This document shows, in pieces, positions 9,163-17,611 of a DNA stretch of 64,000 nucleotides (the stretch's first letter is position 1; each line of letters starts with the position of its first letter). Below the pieces are notes generated by a model that saw nothing but the letters and a program-made list of their open reading frames with translations, was not told where the DNA came from and searched no databases. Origin of the DNA: JAHKLT01 sp046197865 (GTDB taxonomy: Archaea > Methanobacteriota > Methanobacteria > Methanobacteriales > Methanobacteriaceae); NCBI RefSeq assembly GCF_046197865.1, contig NZ_CP166990.1, forward strand, positions 372,001 to 436,000, in the 5' to 3' direction. The translations under genes were made by a program, and so were the position numbers.

Positions 9163-10818
9163 ATGGCTGATAAAAAATTCTTAGAAGCAATGAAAAAGAA
9201 GTTCAAAGAAGCTCCTGATGAAACAAGAACTACTTTTTACAACATGGGTGGTTGGAAACAATCTGAAAGAAAAACCGAGTTTGCAAAAGAAGGTAAAGAA
9301 ATAGCTGCTAAAAGAGGAGTTCCAATGTACAATCCTGACGTTGGAAGCCCATTAGGTCAAAGAGCTTTAATGTCTTACCAAGTATCAACCACTGATACTT
9401 ATGTTGAAGGTGACGATTTACACTTTGTCAACAACGCAGCTATCCAACAAGCTTGGGATGATATTAGGAAAACTGTTATTGTAGGTTTAAACACTGCACA
9501 TAATGTTCTTGAAAAAAGATTAGGTATTGAAGTTACCCCTGAAACTATCACTGAATACTTAGAAACTGTAAACCATGCTATGCCTGGTGCTGCAGTTGTA
9601 CAAGAACACATGGTAGAAACTGATCCTTTAATAGTTTCTGACAGTTATGTTAAAATCTTTACTGGTGATGATGAGTTAGCTGATGAAGTTGACAAAGCAT
9701 TTGTTTTAGATATTAACAAAGAGTTCAATGCTGAACAAGCTGAAGTTTTAAAAGGTGAAGTTGGTAGTAGTATTTGGCAAGCTGTTAGAATTCCTGGTAT
9801 TGTTGGTAGAGTTTGTGATGGTGGTACCACTTCTAGATGGTCTGCTATGCAAATTGGTATGTCAATGATTTCTGCATACAATCAGTGTGCTGGTGAAGGA
9901 GCTACTGGTGATTTCGCTTACGCATCAAAACACGCAGAAGTTATTCACATGGGTACTTATTTACCTGTTAGAAGAGCAAGAGCAGAAAATGAATTAGGTG
10001 GAATTCCATTTGGTTTCATGGCTGATATTTGTCAATCTTCCAGAGTAAACCCTGATGATCCTGTCCGTACTTCTTTAGATGTTGTAGCTTTATCTGCAGC
10101 ACTTTACGATCAAATTTGGTTAGGTTCTTACATGTCTGGTGGTGTAGGATTCACTCAATATGCTACTGCAGCATATACTGATAATGTCTTAGATGACTTT
10201 ACTTACTATGGTAAAGATTATGTAGAAGACAAATATGGTGATTTATGTTCTGCTCCTAACAACATGGATACAGTTTTAGATGTTGGTACAGAAGTTACTT
10301 TCTACTCCTTAGAACAATACGAAGAATATCCAGCTTTACTCGAAACACAATTCGGTGGATCCCAAAGAGCTTCTGTTGTTTCCGCAGCTGCTGGTTGTTC
10401 AACAGCATTCGCTACTGGAAATGCACAAACTGGTTTAAGCGCATGGTACTTAGCTATGTACTTACACAAAGAACAACATTCTAGATTAGGTTTCTATGGT
10501 TACGATTTACAAGATCAATGTGGTGCAGCTAATGTATTCTCCATCAGAAATGATGAAGGTTTACCACTTGAAATGAGAGGTCCTAACTACCCTAATTACG
10601 CAATGAATGTAGGGCACCAAGGTGAATACGCAGGTATTTCCCAAGCTCCTCACGCAGCTCGTGGAGATGCATTCGCATTCAATCCATTAGTAAAAATTGC
10701 ATTTGCTGATAAAAACTTAATATTTGACTTCAGCAAACCTCGTGCAGAATTTGCTAAAGGTGCATTAAGAGAATTTGAACCTTCTGGAGAAAGAACTGTT
10801 ATTACTCCAGCTAAATAA
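9163..10818 (+). CDS. mcrA: Methyl-coenzyme M reductase alpha subunit (McrA)
   Basis: 551 residues. The catalytic subunit carries the F430 ligand Q147 and Y333, and every residue modified in Methanothermobacter MCR is present: H257 (N-methyl-His), R271 (5-methyl-Arg), Q401 (2-methyl-Gln), G446 (thioglycine, in GFYGYDLQDQCG), D451 and C453 (S-methyl-Cys). Positions after residue 360 shift by +1 relative to the reference because of an extra residue (D360) in KYGDLC. mmp10 for the R271 methylation lies beside the operon. Last gene of mcrBDCGA, with a hairpin terminator behind it. Confidence 0.99.
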   Translation: MADKKFLEAMKKKFKEAPDETRTTFYNMGGWKQSERKTEFAKEGKEIAAKRGVPMYNPDVGSPLGQRALMSYQVSTTDTYVEGDDLHFVNNAAIQQAWDDIRKTVIVGLNTAHNVLEKRLGIEVTPETITEYLETVNHAMPGAAVVQEHMVETDPLIVSDSYVKIFTGDDELADEVDKAFVLDINKEFNAEQAEVLKGEVGSSIWQAVRIPGIVGRVCDGGTTSRWSAMQIGMSMISAYNQCAGEGATGDFAYASKHAEVIHMGTYLPVRRARAENELGGIPFGFMADICQSSRVNPDDPVRTSLDVVALSAALYDQIWLGSYMSGGVGFTQYATAAYTDNVLDDFTYYGKDYVEDKYGDLCSAPNNMDTVLDVGTEVTFYSLEQYEEYPALLETQFGGSQRASVVSAAAGCSTAFATGNAQTGLSAWYLAMYLHKEQHSRLGFYGYDLQDQCGAANVFSIRNDEGLPLEMRGPNYPNYAMNVGHQGEYAGISQAPHAARGDAFAFNPLVKIAFADKNLIFDFSKPRAEFAKGALREFEPSGERTVITPAK

Positions 10819-10828
10819 TTAGATTCTA

Positions 10829-10852
10829 GATAATAAAGTTTTCTTTATTATC
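10829..10852 (+). terminator. Terminator of mcrBDCGA
   Basis: GATAATAAAG (10829-10838) and CTTTATTATC (10843-10852) form a perfect 10-bp stem with a TTTT loop. T-rich sequence follows directly, and the hairpin starts 11 bases after the mcrA stop. This is the clearest terminator in the window. Confidence 0.8.
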
Positions 10853-10983
10853 TTTTCTTTTTATTTTTAATATTAAAATAATTAAAAAAGTTTTTATTAC
10901 TCAATTTAATAACATTTTCATATTTACAAATAATTACAAATTTCAATACATTTAAATAATAAATAATAAAAATAATTACATTA

Positions 10984-11000
10984 ACTAGTGTTAAACTAGT
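10984..11000. promoter_or_regulatory. Paired ACTAGT palindromes upstream of mtr (putative operator)
   Basis: ACTAGT occurs at 10984-10989 and again at 10995-11000, with 11 bp between equivalent positions, about one helical turn. The pair lies roughly 30 bp upstream of the likely mtr TATA box (11026-11038). The arrangement suits a dimeric regulator bound on one DNA face, or an AACTAG/CTAGTT hairpin. The regulator is unknown. Confidence 0.4.
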
Positions 11001-11047
11001 TTCATATTAATAATATTAAGATAAGTTAAATATTATTAATTATCACG

Positions 11048-11072
11048 TTTATTAAATGATATATTTAATAAA
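11048..11072 (+). promoter_or_regulatory. Leader hairpin of the mtr operon
   Basis: TTTATTAAAT (11048-11057) and ATTTAATAAA (11063-11072) form a perfect 10-bp inverted repeat with a 5-nt loop. It ends 4 nt before the AAGGAGG ribosome binding site (11077-11083) of mtrE. With the TATA-like TTAAATATTATTA at 11026-11038, transcription would begin in or just before this hairpin. Confidence 0.5.
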
Positions 11073-11092
11073 ATTTAAGGAGGAAAAAAATT

Positions 11093-11971
11093 ATGGACCC
11101 TGTAACATTAGGTGTTGTTGCATTAATGGGTGCTGCTGCTACTATTGCTGGTGCTGCTGAGGATTTAGAATCTGATATTGGTTCTCAGAGTAATCCTAAC
11201 TCACAAGTTCAGCTTGCTCCCCAAATGGGACATTTACACAGAATGATTAATAAAGCGACTTCTGGTGAACCTGTCGCTTATGGTACTTGGTGTGGTGTAG
11301 CTGGATCTATTGCATTTATTTTAATTGCTGTTAATGTTTTACCATTAATTGCTATTGCTATTGGATCTGTTGTCGCTGCATTTGTTCACTCTATTTATAC
11401 TATCACATCTCATATGGGACGTATTGTTGGTCAATCTCAATTTGAACAACCTCTTTTCATGGATGTGTTGACTCAATCTTTAGGTCCTATTGCTGGACAT
11501 GGATTTATTACTACTTTTTGTATAGTAGGTATGTCTTACTTGATGATTATTCCTATTAGTGGAACTGCTTTGCATGTTTTCCCATTACCTTTATTAGCTG
11601 TGCTTTGGGGTATTACTATTGGGGCTATTGGATCTTCAACTGGGGATGTTCATTACGGTGCAGAAAGTGAATATCAAAAATTCGAATTTGGTGGAGGTAC
11701 TCCTGTAGCTATTCAAGGGGATATCGTTACTAAAGCTCCAATAGGTGCAAAAAACTCAATTGATGTTGGTAACTTTTGTGCTAAATTTGGCGGACCTTTA
11801 ACTGGTTTCTGTTTCGGAGCAGTCGTATTTTTAAGTTTCTGGATCACTGTTGTTTTCGGAATCGTTGGTGGATTAATTGCTGGTGCAGTTATTGTTGTCT
11901 TGTTAATTATATTCAATGAAAGACTTGAAAGCTATGCAAGAAATAAATTTGGACCATATGAGGAAGATTAA
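11093..11971 (+). CDS. mtrE: Tetrahydromethanopterin S-methyltransferase subunit E (MtrE)
   Basis: 292 residues with several hydrophobic segments (about 65-105, 130-185 and 225-275). MtrE is one of the three large membrane subunits (C, D, E) of the sodium-pumping methyltransferase that moves the methyl group from methyl-H4MPT to coenzyme M. MDPVTLGVVALMGAAATIAGAAEDLESDIGS-type N-terminus (in part) and the GAIGSSTGDVHYGAESE loop are characteristic. First gene of mtrEDCBAFGH, with AAGGAGG 9 nt upstream. Confidence 0.98.
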   Translation: MDPVTLGVVALMGAAATIAGAAEDLESDIGSQSNPNSQVQLAPQMGHLHRMINKATSGEPVAYGTWCGVAGSIAFILIAVNVLPLIAIAIGSVVAAFVHSIYTITSHMGRIVGQSQFEQPLFMDVLTQSLGPIAGHGFITTFCIVGMSYLMIIPISGTALHVFPLPLLAVLWGITIGAIGSSTGDVHYGAESEYQKFEFGGGTPVAIQGDIVTKAPIGAKNSIDVGNFCAKFGGPLTGFCFGAVVFLSFWITVVFGIVGGLIAGAVIVVLLIIFNERLESYARNKFGPYEED

Positions 11972-11983
11972 GGAGGTTTCATT

Positions 11984-12685
11984 ATGGATCCGTTATTTTT
12001 AATTTTATCTGTTGCTATTGGTGGAATTATGATTGGTGCTGGTGTGCATTTTATTCCTGTTGGAGGCGCTCCTGCTGCTATGGCTACAGCTACTGGTGTA
12101 GGTACTGGTACTGCAATGTTAGCGGCCGGTGCAGGTTTAACTGGATTAGTTACTGCAGCATCTATGACTGGTCAACCAGTTTATATAGTTATGATTGCCG
12201 GAGCTATTGGGGCAATGATGATGATGGGTATTACTATGCTCGTTGCTAACTTTATTTATGTTTTTGGAGTAGGTATTGTTCCTGCAGCATCAAAAATTGA
12301 AGTTGACCCAATTACTGGTCGTAATCAAGAAAAATATAAAACCGCAGGTACTGAAGGACATGGAGTACCTACTATTTGTTATGTAAGTGGAATCATCGGT
12401 GGTCTCTTAGGAGGAGCTGGTGGTGGATTAATTTATTTTGCTGTCGATCAAGCATCAAAAGGAAGTGTTTTCGCTTCTAATGAAATTGTTGCTATCGGTA
12501 TTGCTGCTATTTTTTCAGTTGCTGTTTTCTTTATCAATTCAGTTATTGCTTCTTATAATATTGGTGGAACAATTGAAGGTGTCCACGATCCTAAATTTAA
12601 AAGAATTGGAACTGGAATCATTGCATGTGGTATTGCTTCTATAATTTTAGGAGTATTGGCTTTCATTATTCTCGGGGGTATTTAA
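11984..12685 (+). CDS. mtrD: Tetrahydromethanopterin S-methyltransferase subunit D (MtrD)
   Basis: 233 residues, almost entirely hydrophobic helices with glycine- and alanine-rich stretches. MtrD forms the membrane part of Mtr with MtrC and MtrE and contributes to sodium translocation. The soluble loop VDPITGRNQEKYKTAGTEGH is typical of the family. AAGGAGG lies 8 nt before the ATG; mtrC follows one base after its stop. Confidence 0.97.
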   Translation: MDPLFLILSVAIGGIMIGAGVHFIPVGGAPAAMATATGVGTGTAMLAAGAGLTGLVTAASMTGQPVYIVMIAGAIGAMMMMGITMLVANFIYVFGVGIVPAASKIEVDPITGRNQEKYKTAGTEGHGVPTICYVSGIIGGLLGGAGGGLIYFAVDQASKGSVFASNEIVAIGIAAIFSVAVFFINSVIASYNIGGTIEGVHDPKFKRIGTGIIACGIASIILGVLAFIILGGI

Positions 12686-12686
12686 A

Positions 12687-13508
12687 ATGTCTCATGGACC
12701 TAGTGGAGGACCTGCAGGTTCTGCAATTAGTTCTACACACCTTTTAATATTGGGTATTGTTGGTGGATTATTAGGAATTTATTTAACTCCTTTTGTTCCA
12801 GTTATTGGTAATATATTTCCAGTATTAGGTGCAGTTTGTGCTGTTGTATGGGGTGCAGATGCTATTCGTAGAGTTGCAAGTTATGGTTTAGGTACTGGTG
12901 TACCATCTATTGGTTACATGTGTCTTTCTATTGCAATCATCGGAACTTTAGCAGGTATTGCTATTACTACATCAGATATATTTGCAGGTTTAACAATTCT
13001 TGGACCAGTTATAGCTTTAATTTTCTCAATGTTAATTGGATTAATTGTAGCTGTTATTGCTAAAAAGATTGTTGGTATGAAAATTCCTATTTTAGAAAGA
13101 TGTACTTTAGAAATTGCTGGTGCAGCATCATTATCCGTTCTTGGATGTTCTGCTGCTTTAGCAGGTAGTTATGATTATACTGCTATTTTAGATGCAGTTG
13201 TTGCTCCTGGTTTTATTGCTTTATTCTTTATCATGAGTACTATGGCAATCCAACATCCATTTAATGCTTGTTTAGGACCTAATGAAGATCAAGTTAGAAC
13301 ACTCAAATGTGCTGTTTCTACTGGATTTTTATCAATGGTTATTACTGGACTTTTAGCTATGGTTGTTGTAGGATTAACTCCTGGTTTCATCATAACTATT
13401 GTTGGTTTAATTGGTTGGATTATATCCTTCAGAAGCTTTGTTGAAGCATCTTATGCTGCTGCAGCATCTGTTAAATGGGCTGGATTATGGCCTAAAGTGG
13501 AGGAATAA
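12687..13508 (+). CDS. mtrC: Tetrahydromethanopterin S-methyltransferase subunit C (MtrC)
   Basis: 273 residues with about eight predicted membrane helices. Recognisable segments are GGPAGSAISSTHLL near the start, YGLGTGVPSIGYM and HPFNACLGPNEDQ. It is the third large membrane subunit of the methyltransferase. Its ribosome binding site is probably the G-run at the end of mtrD, so translation is coupled. Confidence 0.97.
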   Translation: MSHGPSGGPAGSAISSTHLLILGIVGGLLGIYLTPFVPVIGNIFPVLGAVCAVVWGADAIRRVASYGLGTGVPSIGYMCLSIAIIGTLAGIAITTSDIFAGLTILGPVIALIFSMLIGLIVAVIAKKIVGMKIPILERCTLEIAGAASLSVLGCSAALAGSYDYTAILDAVVAPGFIALFFIMSTMAIQHPFNACLGPNEDQVRTLKCAVSTGFLSMVITGLLAMVVVGLTPGFIITIVGLIGWIISFRSFVEASYAAAASVKWAGLWPKVEE

Positions 13509-13510
13509 AT

Positions 13511-13840
13511 ATGGTTGAAATGTTACCTATGGTTCAAATTGTTCCTGAAATGAATCTAGCTCTTGATCCAGCTTCAGGTATGATCGGAACTTCTTTAGGA
13601 AAAGACATGATTATTTTGTCTATGGATGACGTAAATGAAGGTGTAGCTTCTATAGAAGCTGCTGCTGACGAATTAATGTATTCATTAGATCCAAATACTA
13701 GTCCTATTGGTGCTTATCCTGGACGTGAAGGTGTTTATAGCACTGCAGGTATGCTTACTAATATGGTATATGGTTTCTTAATTGGATTATTCATATTATT
13801 CGCTGCTATTCCTTTATTAGCAAGTTTGGGGGTTATTTAG
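13511..13840 (+). CDS. mtrB: Tetrahydromethanopterin S-methyltransferase subunit B (MtrB)
   Basis: 109 residues: a soluble N-terminal part, then one membrane helix (about 83-107). VEMLPMVQIVPEMNLALDP at the start is typical. MtrB is a small subunit that joins MtrA, MtrF and MtrG in the central stalk of the complex. GGAGG lies just before the ATG, and mtrA starts on the base after its stop codon. Confidence 0.96.
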   Translation: MVEMLPMVQIVPEMNLALDPASGMIGTSLGKDMIILSMDDVNEGVASIEAAADELMYSLDPNTSPIGAYPGREGVYSTAGMLTNMVYGFLIGLFILFAAIPLLASLGVI

Positions 13841-14557
13841 ATGGCTGATAAAAAATCACCAGCAGAAGGATGGCCTGTTATTAGTGGGGACTATATCGTA
13901 GGAGACCCAGAAAGCCCAGTAGCTGCTACAACTTTAGCTTCACACATTGAAGCTGATATTAGTGGTGCTGCTATTGTTGGCCCTTGTAAAACTGAAAATC
14001 TTGGTGTAGAAAAAGTTGTTGCTAATATTATTTCTAATCCAAATATTAGATTCTTAGTTTTATGTGGTTCTGAAGTACAAGGACACATTACTGGTCAGAG
14101 TTTTGTTGCATTACATGAAAATGGGTGTGACCCTGAAAAGAAAAGTATTAATGGTGCTACTGGTGCAATTCCTTTTGTTGAAAATGTACCTTTAGAAGGC
14201 GTTGAAAGATTCCAACAACAATTAGAAGTTATTAACATGATTGATGTTGAAGATATTTCAGCTATTCAATCAAAAATTAACGAATGTGTTGAAAAAGACC
14301 CTGGTGCTTTTGAAGAAGAAGCTATGACTATCTCTGTTGATGAAGATGGAGATGATGAAGGAGATACTGAAGAAATTCGCCCAGTATCATCTGAAACAGC
14401 TTTAATCGAAGCACGTATGAGAAATATTGATACTCAAATTAAAATGGCTGCTGCTATTCAAAGAAACATGGCAGGTAATTATTCCGGTAAAGTTCAAGGA
14501 ATAATGATTGGACTTGTTTTCAGTTTGGTTATCGGGACTTTATTTATAATATTATAG
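13841..14557 (+). CDS. mtrA: Tetrahydromethanopterin S-methyltransferase corrinoid subunit A (MtrA)
   Basis: 238 residues: a cytoplasmic cobamide-binding domain and one C-terminal membrane anchor (about 218-238). MtrA carries the methyl group on cobalt between MtrH and coenzyme M. H82 in SEVQGHITGQ corresponds to the lower axial histidine of the cobamide (H84 in Methanothermobacter). Residues about 165-185 form an acidic linker. cobY, needed to complete the cobamide, lies about 3.8 kb downstream. Confidence 0.98.
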   Translation: MADKKSPAEGWPVISGDYIVGDPESPVAATTLASHIEADISGAAIVGPCKTENLGVEKVVANIISNPNIRFLVLCGSEVQGHITGQSFVALHENGCDPEKKSINGATGAIPFVENVPLEGVERFQQQLEVINMIDVEDISAIQSKINECVEKDPGAFEEEAMTISVDEDGDDEGDTEEIRPVSSETALIEARMRNIDTQIKMAAAIQRNMAGNYSGKVQGIMIGLVFSLVIGTLFIIL

Positions 14558-14571
14558 GATAGGTGTTTAGT

Positions 14572-14778
14572 ATGGTAAGAATTTCAAATAAACCAAATGT
14601 TCGTGGTATTAAAAAAGTCTCTGAAAATATTGATTATAGGTCAAAACTCATTGGAAGAGAAGGTAGACTTTTTGCTGGTTTAATTTCTACTAGATTTACT
14701 GGTATTGCTTTAGGTTTATTCATTGCAGTCTTATTTGTAGTTATTATTCCTGCTCTTGCTAAGTTATTAGGATTTTAG
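14572..14778 (+). CDS. mtrF: Tetrahydromethanopterin S-methyltransferase subunit F (MtrF)
   Basis: 68 residues: a short cytoplasmic segment (ISNKPNVRGIKK, YRSKLIGREGRLFAGL) and a C-terminal membrane helix. A GTG at 14563 would add three residues, but AGGTG at 14561-14565 is correctly spaced for the ATG at 14572 and homologs are 68 residues long. Small stalk subunit of Mtr. Confidence 0.94.
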   Translation: MVRISNKPNVRGIKKVSENIDYRSKLIGREGRLFAGLISTRFTGIALGLFIAVLFVVIIPALAKLLGF

Positions 14779-14789
14779 AGGTGTTTTAA

Positions 14790-15029
14790 ATGAGCGAAGA
14801 AGAAAACAATTCAATACCTCAAGTTATGGTTTCTGATGAGGAATTTAACAGTATTTCTGAAAAACTAGATGATGCTGAGGAAAAAGTTGAATTTACTGTT
14901 GGGGAATATTATCAACGTTTAGGTCAACAGACTGGAAGAGATGTTGGTATTTTATATGGTATTATATTAGGGCTAATAATTTTAGTTGTATTTATTAAGT
15001 TTAATATTGCAGCATTATTAGGACTTTAA
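14790..15029 (+). CDS. mtrG: Tetrahydromethanopterin S-methyltransferase subunit G (MtrG)
   Basis: 79 residues. An acidic N-terminal half predicted to form a coiled helix (EEFNSISEKLDDAEEKVEF), the family motif GEYYQRLGQQTGRDVGILYG, and one C-terminal membrane helix. AGAGGTG lies 6 nt before the ATG. Small stalk subunit of the methyltransferase. Confidence 0.96.
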   Translation: MSEEENNSIPQVMVSDEEFNSISEKLDDAEEKVEFTVGEYYQRLGQQTGRDVGILYGIILGLIILVVFIKFNIAALLGL

Positions 15030-15048
15030 ATCTAATGGAGGATTATAA

Positions 15049-15981
15049 ATGTTTAGGTTTGATAAAGAACAAGAAGTCATAGATATCGCAGGTGTAGAAA
15101 TTGGTGGACAACCTGGTGAATATCCGACTGTTTTAGCTGGAACCATCTTTTACGGTGGACACAATATTATTGATGATGAACTTAAGGGAACTTTTGATAA
15201 AGATAAAGCTGAGTCTCTTATTAAAACTATGGAAGAAATGGCAGATGTCACTGGAAATCCATGTTTAATTCAGACTTTCGGACAAACTGAAGAAGCTATT
15301 GTCAAATACTTAGAATTTGTAGGAGAAGTTAGTGACTATCCTTTCCTTATAGATTCTACTTCAGGAGAAGCTAGAGTTGCTGGAGCTAAATATGCTGATG
15401 AAGTTGGCATGAGTGAAAGAGCTATTTACAATTCAATTAACATGGCTGCTGAACAAGAAGAATTAGATGCTATCAAAGAATGTGATGTTTCTGCTTCTAT
15501 TGTTTTAGGATTTAATCCAATGAATGCTACTGTTGATGGTAAAATTGGTATTTGGGATCATGGTGATGGTGCAGTTGATAAAGGTTTAATTGATATTGCA
15601 CGTGATTGTGGTATTGAAAAGTTCTTAATGGATACAGCTGTTACTCCTTTAGGTCAAGGTGCAGGTATTGCTGCTAGAACTACTTTTGCAGAAAAAGCTA
15701 AATGGGGATTCCCTGTTGGATCAGGTATTCACAATGTTCCTTCTGCATGGGATTGGTTAAGAGAATACAAAAAAGAACACAAAGAAGCATGGCCTGTTTG
15801 TGATATTGGTTCTAACTTAGTTCAACAAATGACTGGTGGAGATTTCGTACTCTTTGGCCCAATTGAAAATGCAAATATTGCATTCCCTGCTTGTGCTATG
15901 GCTGATATTTTCATAGCTGAAGCTGCTAAAGATATGGGAACAGAACCTGTAGAAAACCATCCTATTAATAAATTAGTATAA
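15049..15981 (+). CDS. mtrH: Tetrahydromethanopterin S-methyltransferase subunit H (MtrH)
   Basis: 310 residues, a soluble TIM-barrel methyltransferase of the pterin-binding family. MtrH transfers the methyl group from methyl-tetrahydromethanopterin to the cobalt on MtrA. Typical stretches are GGQPGEYPTVLAGTIFYGGH, VTGNPCLIQTFG, IDSTSGEARVAGAKY and VGSGIHNVPSAWDWL. TGGAGGA precedes the ATG. Last gene of mtrEDCBAFGH, followed by a hairpin terminator. Confidence 0.98.
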   Translation: MFRFDKEQEVIDIAGVEIGGQPGEYPTVLAGTIFYGGHNIIDDELKGTFDKDKAESLIKTMEEMADVTGNPCLIQTFGQTEEAIVKYLEFVGEVSDYPFLIDSTSGEARVAGAKYADEVGMSERAIYNSINMAAEQEELDAIKECDVSASIVLGFNPMNATVDGKIGIWDHGDGAVDKGLIDIARDCGIEKFLMDTAVTPLGQGAGIAARTTFAEKAKWGFPVGSGIHNVPSAWDWLREYKKEHKEAWPVCDIGSNLVQQMTGGDFVLFGPIENANIAFPACAMADIFIAEAAKDMGTEPVENHPINKLV

Positions 15982-15994
15982 TTTATTTAGGGTA

Positions 15995-16015
15995 TGATTA
16001 GATTTATTCTAATCA
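15995..16015 (+). terminator. Terminator of mtrEDCBAFGH
   Basis: TGATTAGA (15995-16002) and TCTAATCA (16008-16015) form a perfect 8-bp stem with a 5-nt loop. A run of T residues begins 2 nt later. It starts 14 nt after the mtrH stop. Confidence 0.75.
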
Positions 16016-16124
16016 CTTTTTTTTATTTTTTAAATTTAATAAAACTTATATTAACTAAAATTAATCTAATATTAATGATAATATATTTTTAAAAATGTAT
16101 TAATTTATAAATATTGGAGATATT

Positions 16125-17597
16125 ATGTCTTTTTTAGATAAAATTTTTAAAAAAGGACCAAAGCCTATTATAGCTAAAAGCCATGTTCAAAAATTGGATA
16201 AATTATTAGCTGATTCTAGAAAAGCTCAAAGTCCTGGTATTACTCATGAACCTGATGTTTTTTATGTTACTGCTTCTGTTGAATTAGGTAATACTACTAC
16301 TAAATGTGTGTTAATAGCTACTAATCTTAATAATAGTGAATCTTATCTTTTAGATAAAACTGTTAGAATGACTAGAGATATAAGAAAGCCTAAGAAAAAC
16401 GAAAAAGTTTTTGGTAAAACTGTTTGGGGGATTGAACTTTCAAAAGAAGCTGTATCTGAAATGATTAAAGAAACAGTTCTTAAGTCTCTTAAAAAAGCTA
16501 ATATTGATAAAATTGATGATTTAGATTTTGTTGTAAGATCTACAGGGGTTACTGCAGGATTTTCAACTGCAGAAGAAGCAGGACAATTAATTATTGCATT
16601 AGCTGATGGATGTCTTGATGCAGATATACCTCCTCGAAAAATGTCTCCTGCTATGTCTGTTTCACAATTACCTGATAGGCTTCAAAAATATTCTCTTCTT
16701 GAAAATGTAATGTTTGATGGTGCAGTTGTTGGTGTTATTCCTCCTAAGGGTAAAGAATCTGTAGCTAATGAAATGGAAGGAGAACTTGTTACTGCAGGTA
16801 TTAAATTAGGTGCAAAATGGACTGATGTAGATTTTAGAAATCCTTGTGTTTCTATTGATTTTGGTTCTACATTAGCTGGGCGTATTGTTAATAATAATGA
16901 GCCTTATGCTAATACTGTTGGTAATTTTTTAGGTTTAGCTGGAGTTATAGCTGATTCTCTTGCTAAAGGAACAGGTCAGGTTGATAAAAATAATGGTGCT
17001 GCATTAGATTTGTATTCTGATAAACTACTTAAAAAAGCAGATCATAAAAAAGCTAAAGAAAATGCATTAAAAGCTCATGAGCTTATTGATATTAGAAAAG
17101 TTCCAATGGGTGTTACTCGGTTTGGAACTGTTCCATTAGATCCTGAAGCTGCTGAAGCTGCTGGAACAACTTTAATTGGTTGTGATGTAGGTGAAAATGG
17201 AGATAAACTTCAAGACTTAATGGATTTAGGGCATGAATTCTATGAAAAAGATGGTTTACCTACATTACTTAGTACTATGGACTATGTTAGTGCTATGATT
17301 GTTGATAGACTTTTAAAAGTTGCTTTTGAAGAAGGAGTTATAACTGAAGGATCTGCACTAGGAATTACTGGTAGAGCAGGAATTACTGGTGAAAAACCTA
17401 AATTGATTCTTGAATATGTTCAAGATAAATTTGAAAATGTTGTTTTTGTTGAAGATGGTCTTGCTTTAGGTTCTGCTATTATGGCTCGTTGTATGAATTC
17501 TATGGGTACTCAAAAAACTCCTATTGGTGGAAATCAAGGAGAAAGATGTATCTTAAAGAAAAGAATGCAGACTCAAAATAGCAAATTTTCTAAATAA
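16125..17597 (+). CDS. mmp14: Methanogenesis marker protein 14 (Mmp14), ASKHA-like
   Basis: 490 residues resembling the methanogenesis marker 14 family, whose function is unproven. I see two segments that look like nucleotide-binding loops of the ASKHA (actin/sugar kinase/Hsp70) fold: SVELGNTTTK at 51-60 and SIDFGSTLAG at about 243-252. A glycine-rich GITGRAGITGEKP lies near 420. GGAGA precedes the ATG by 5 nt. Position directly behind mtrH, with cobY after it, suggests a link to the corrinoid methyltransferase, possibly reductive activation of its cobalt. That role is inference; no iron-sulfur cysteine cluster is visible. Confidence 0.8.
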   Translation: MSFLDKIFKKGPKPIIAKSHVQKLDKLLADSRKAQSPGITHEPDVFYVTASVELGNTTTKCVLIATNLNNSESYLLDKTVRMTRDIRKPKKNEKVFGKTVWGIELSKEAVSEMIKETVLKSLKKANIDKIDDLDFVVRSTGVTAGFSTAEEAGQLIIALADGCLDADIPPRKMSPAMSVSQLPDRLQKYSLLENVMFDGAVVGVIPPKGKESVANEMEGELVTAGIKLGAKWTDVDFRNPCVSIDFGSTLAGRIVNNNEPYANTVGNFLGLAGVIADSLAKGTGQVDKNNGAALDLYSDKLLKKADHKKAKENALKAHELIDIRKVPMGVTRFGTVPLDPEAAEAAGTTLIGCDVGENGDKLQDLMDLGHEFYEKDGLPTLLSTMDYVSAMIVDRLLKVAFEEGVITEGSALGITGRAGITGEKPKLILEYVQDKFENVVFVEDGLALGSAIMARCMNSMGTQKTPIGGNQGERCILKKRMQTQNSKFSK

Positions 17598-17611
17598 TTT
17601 TTTTTGATATA

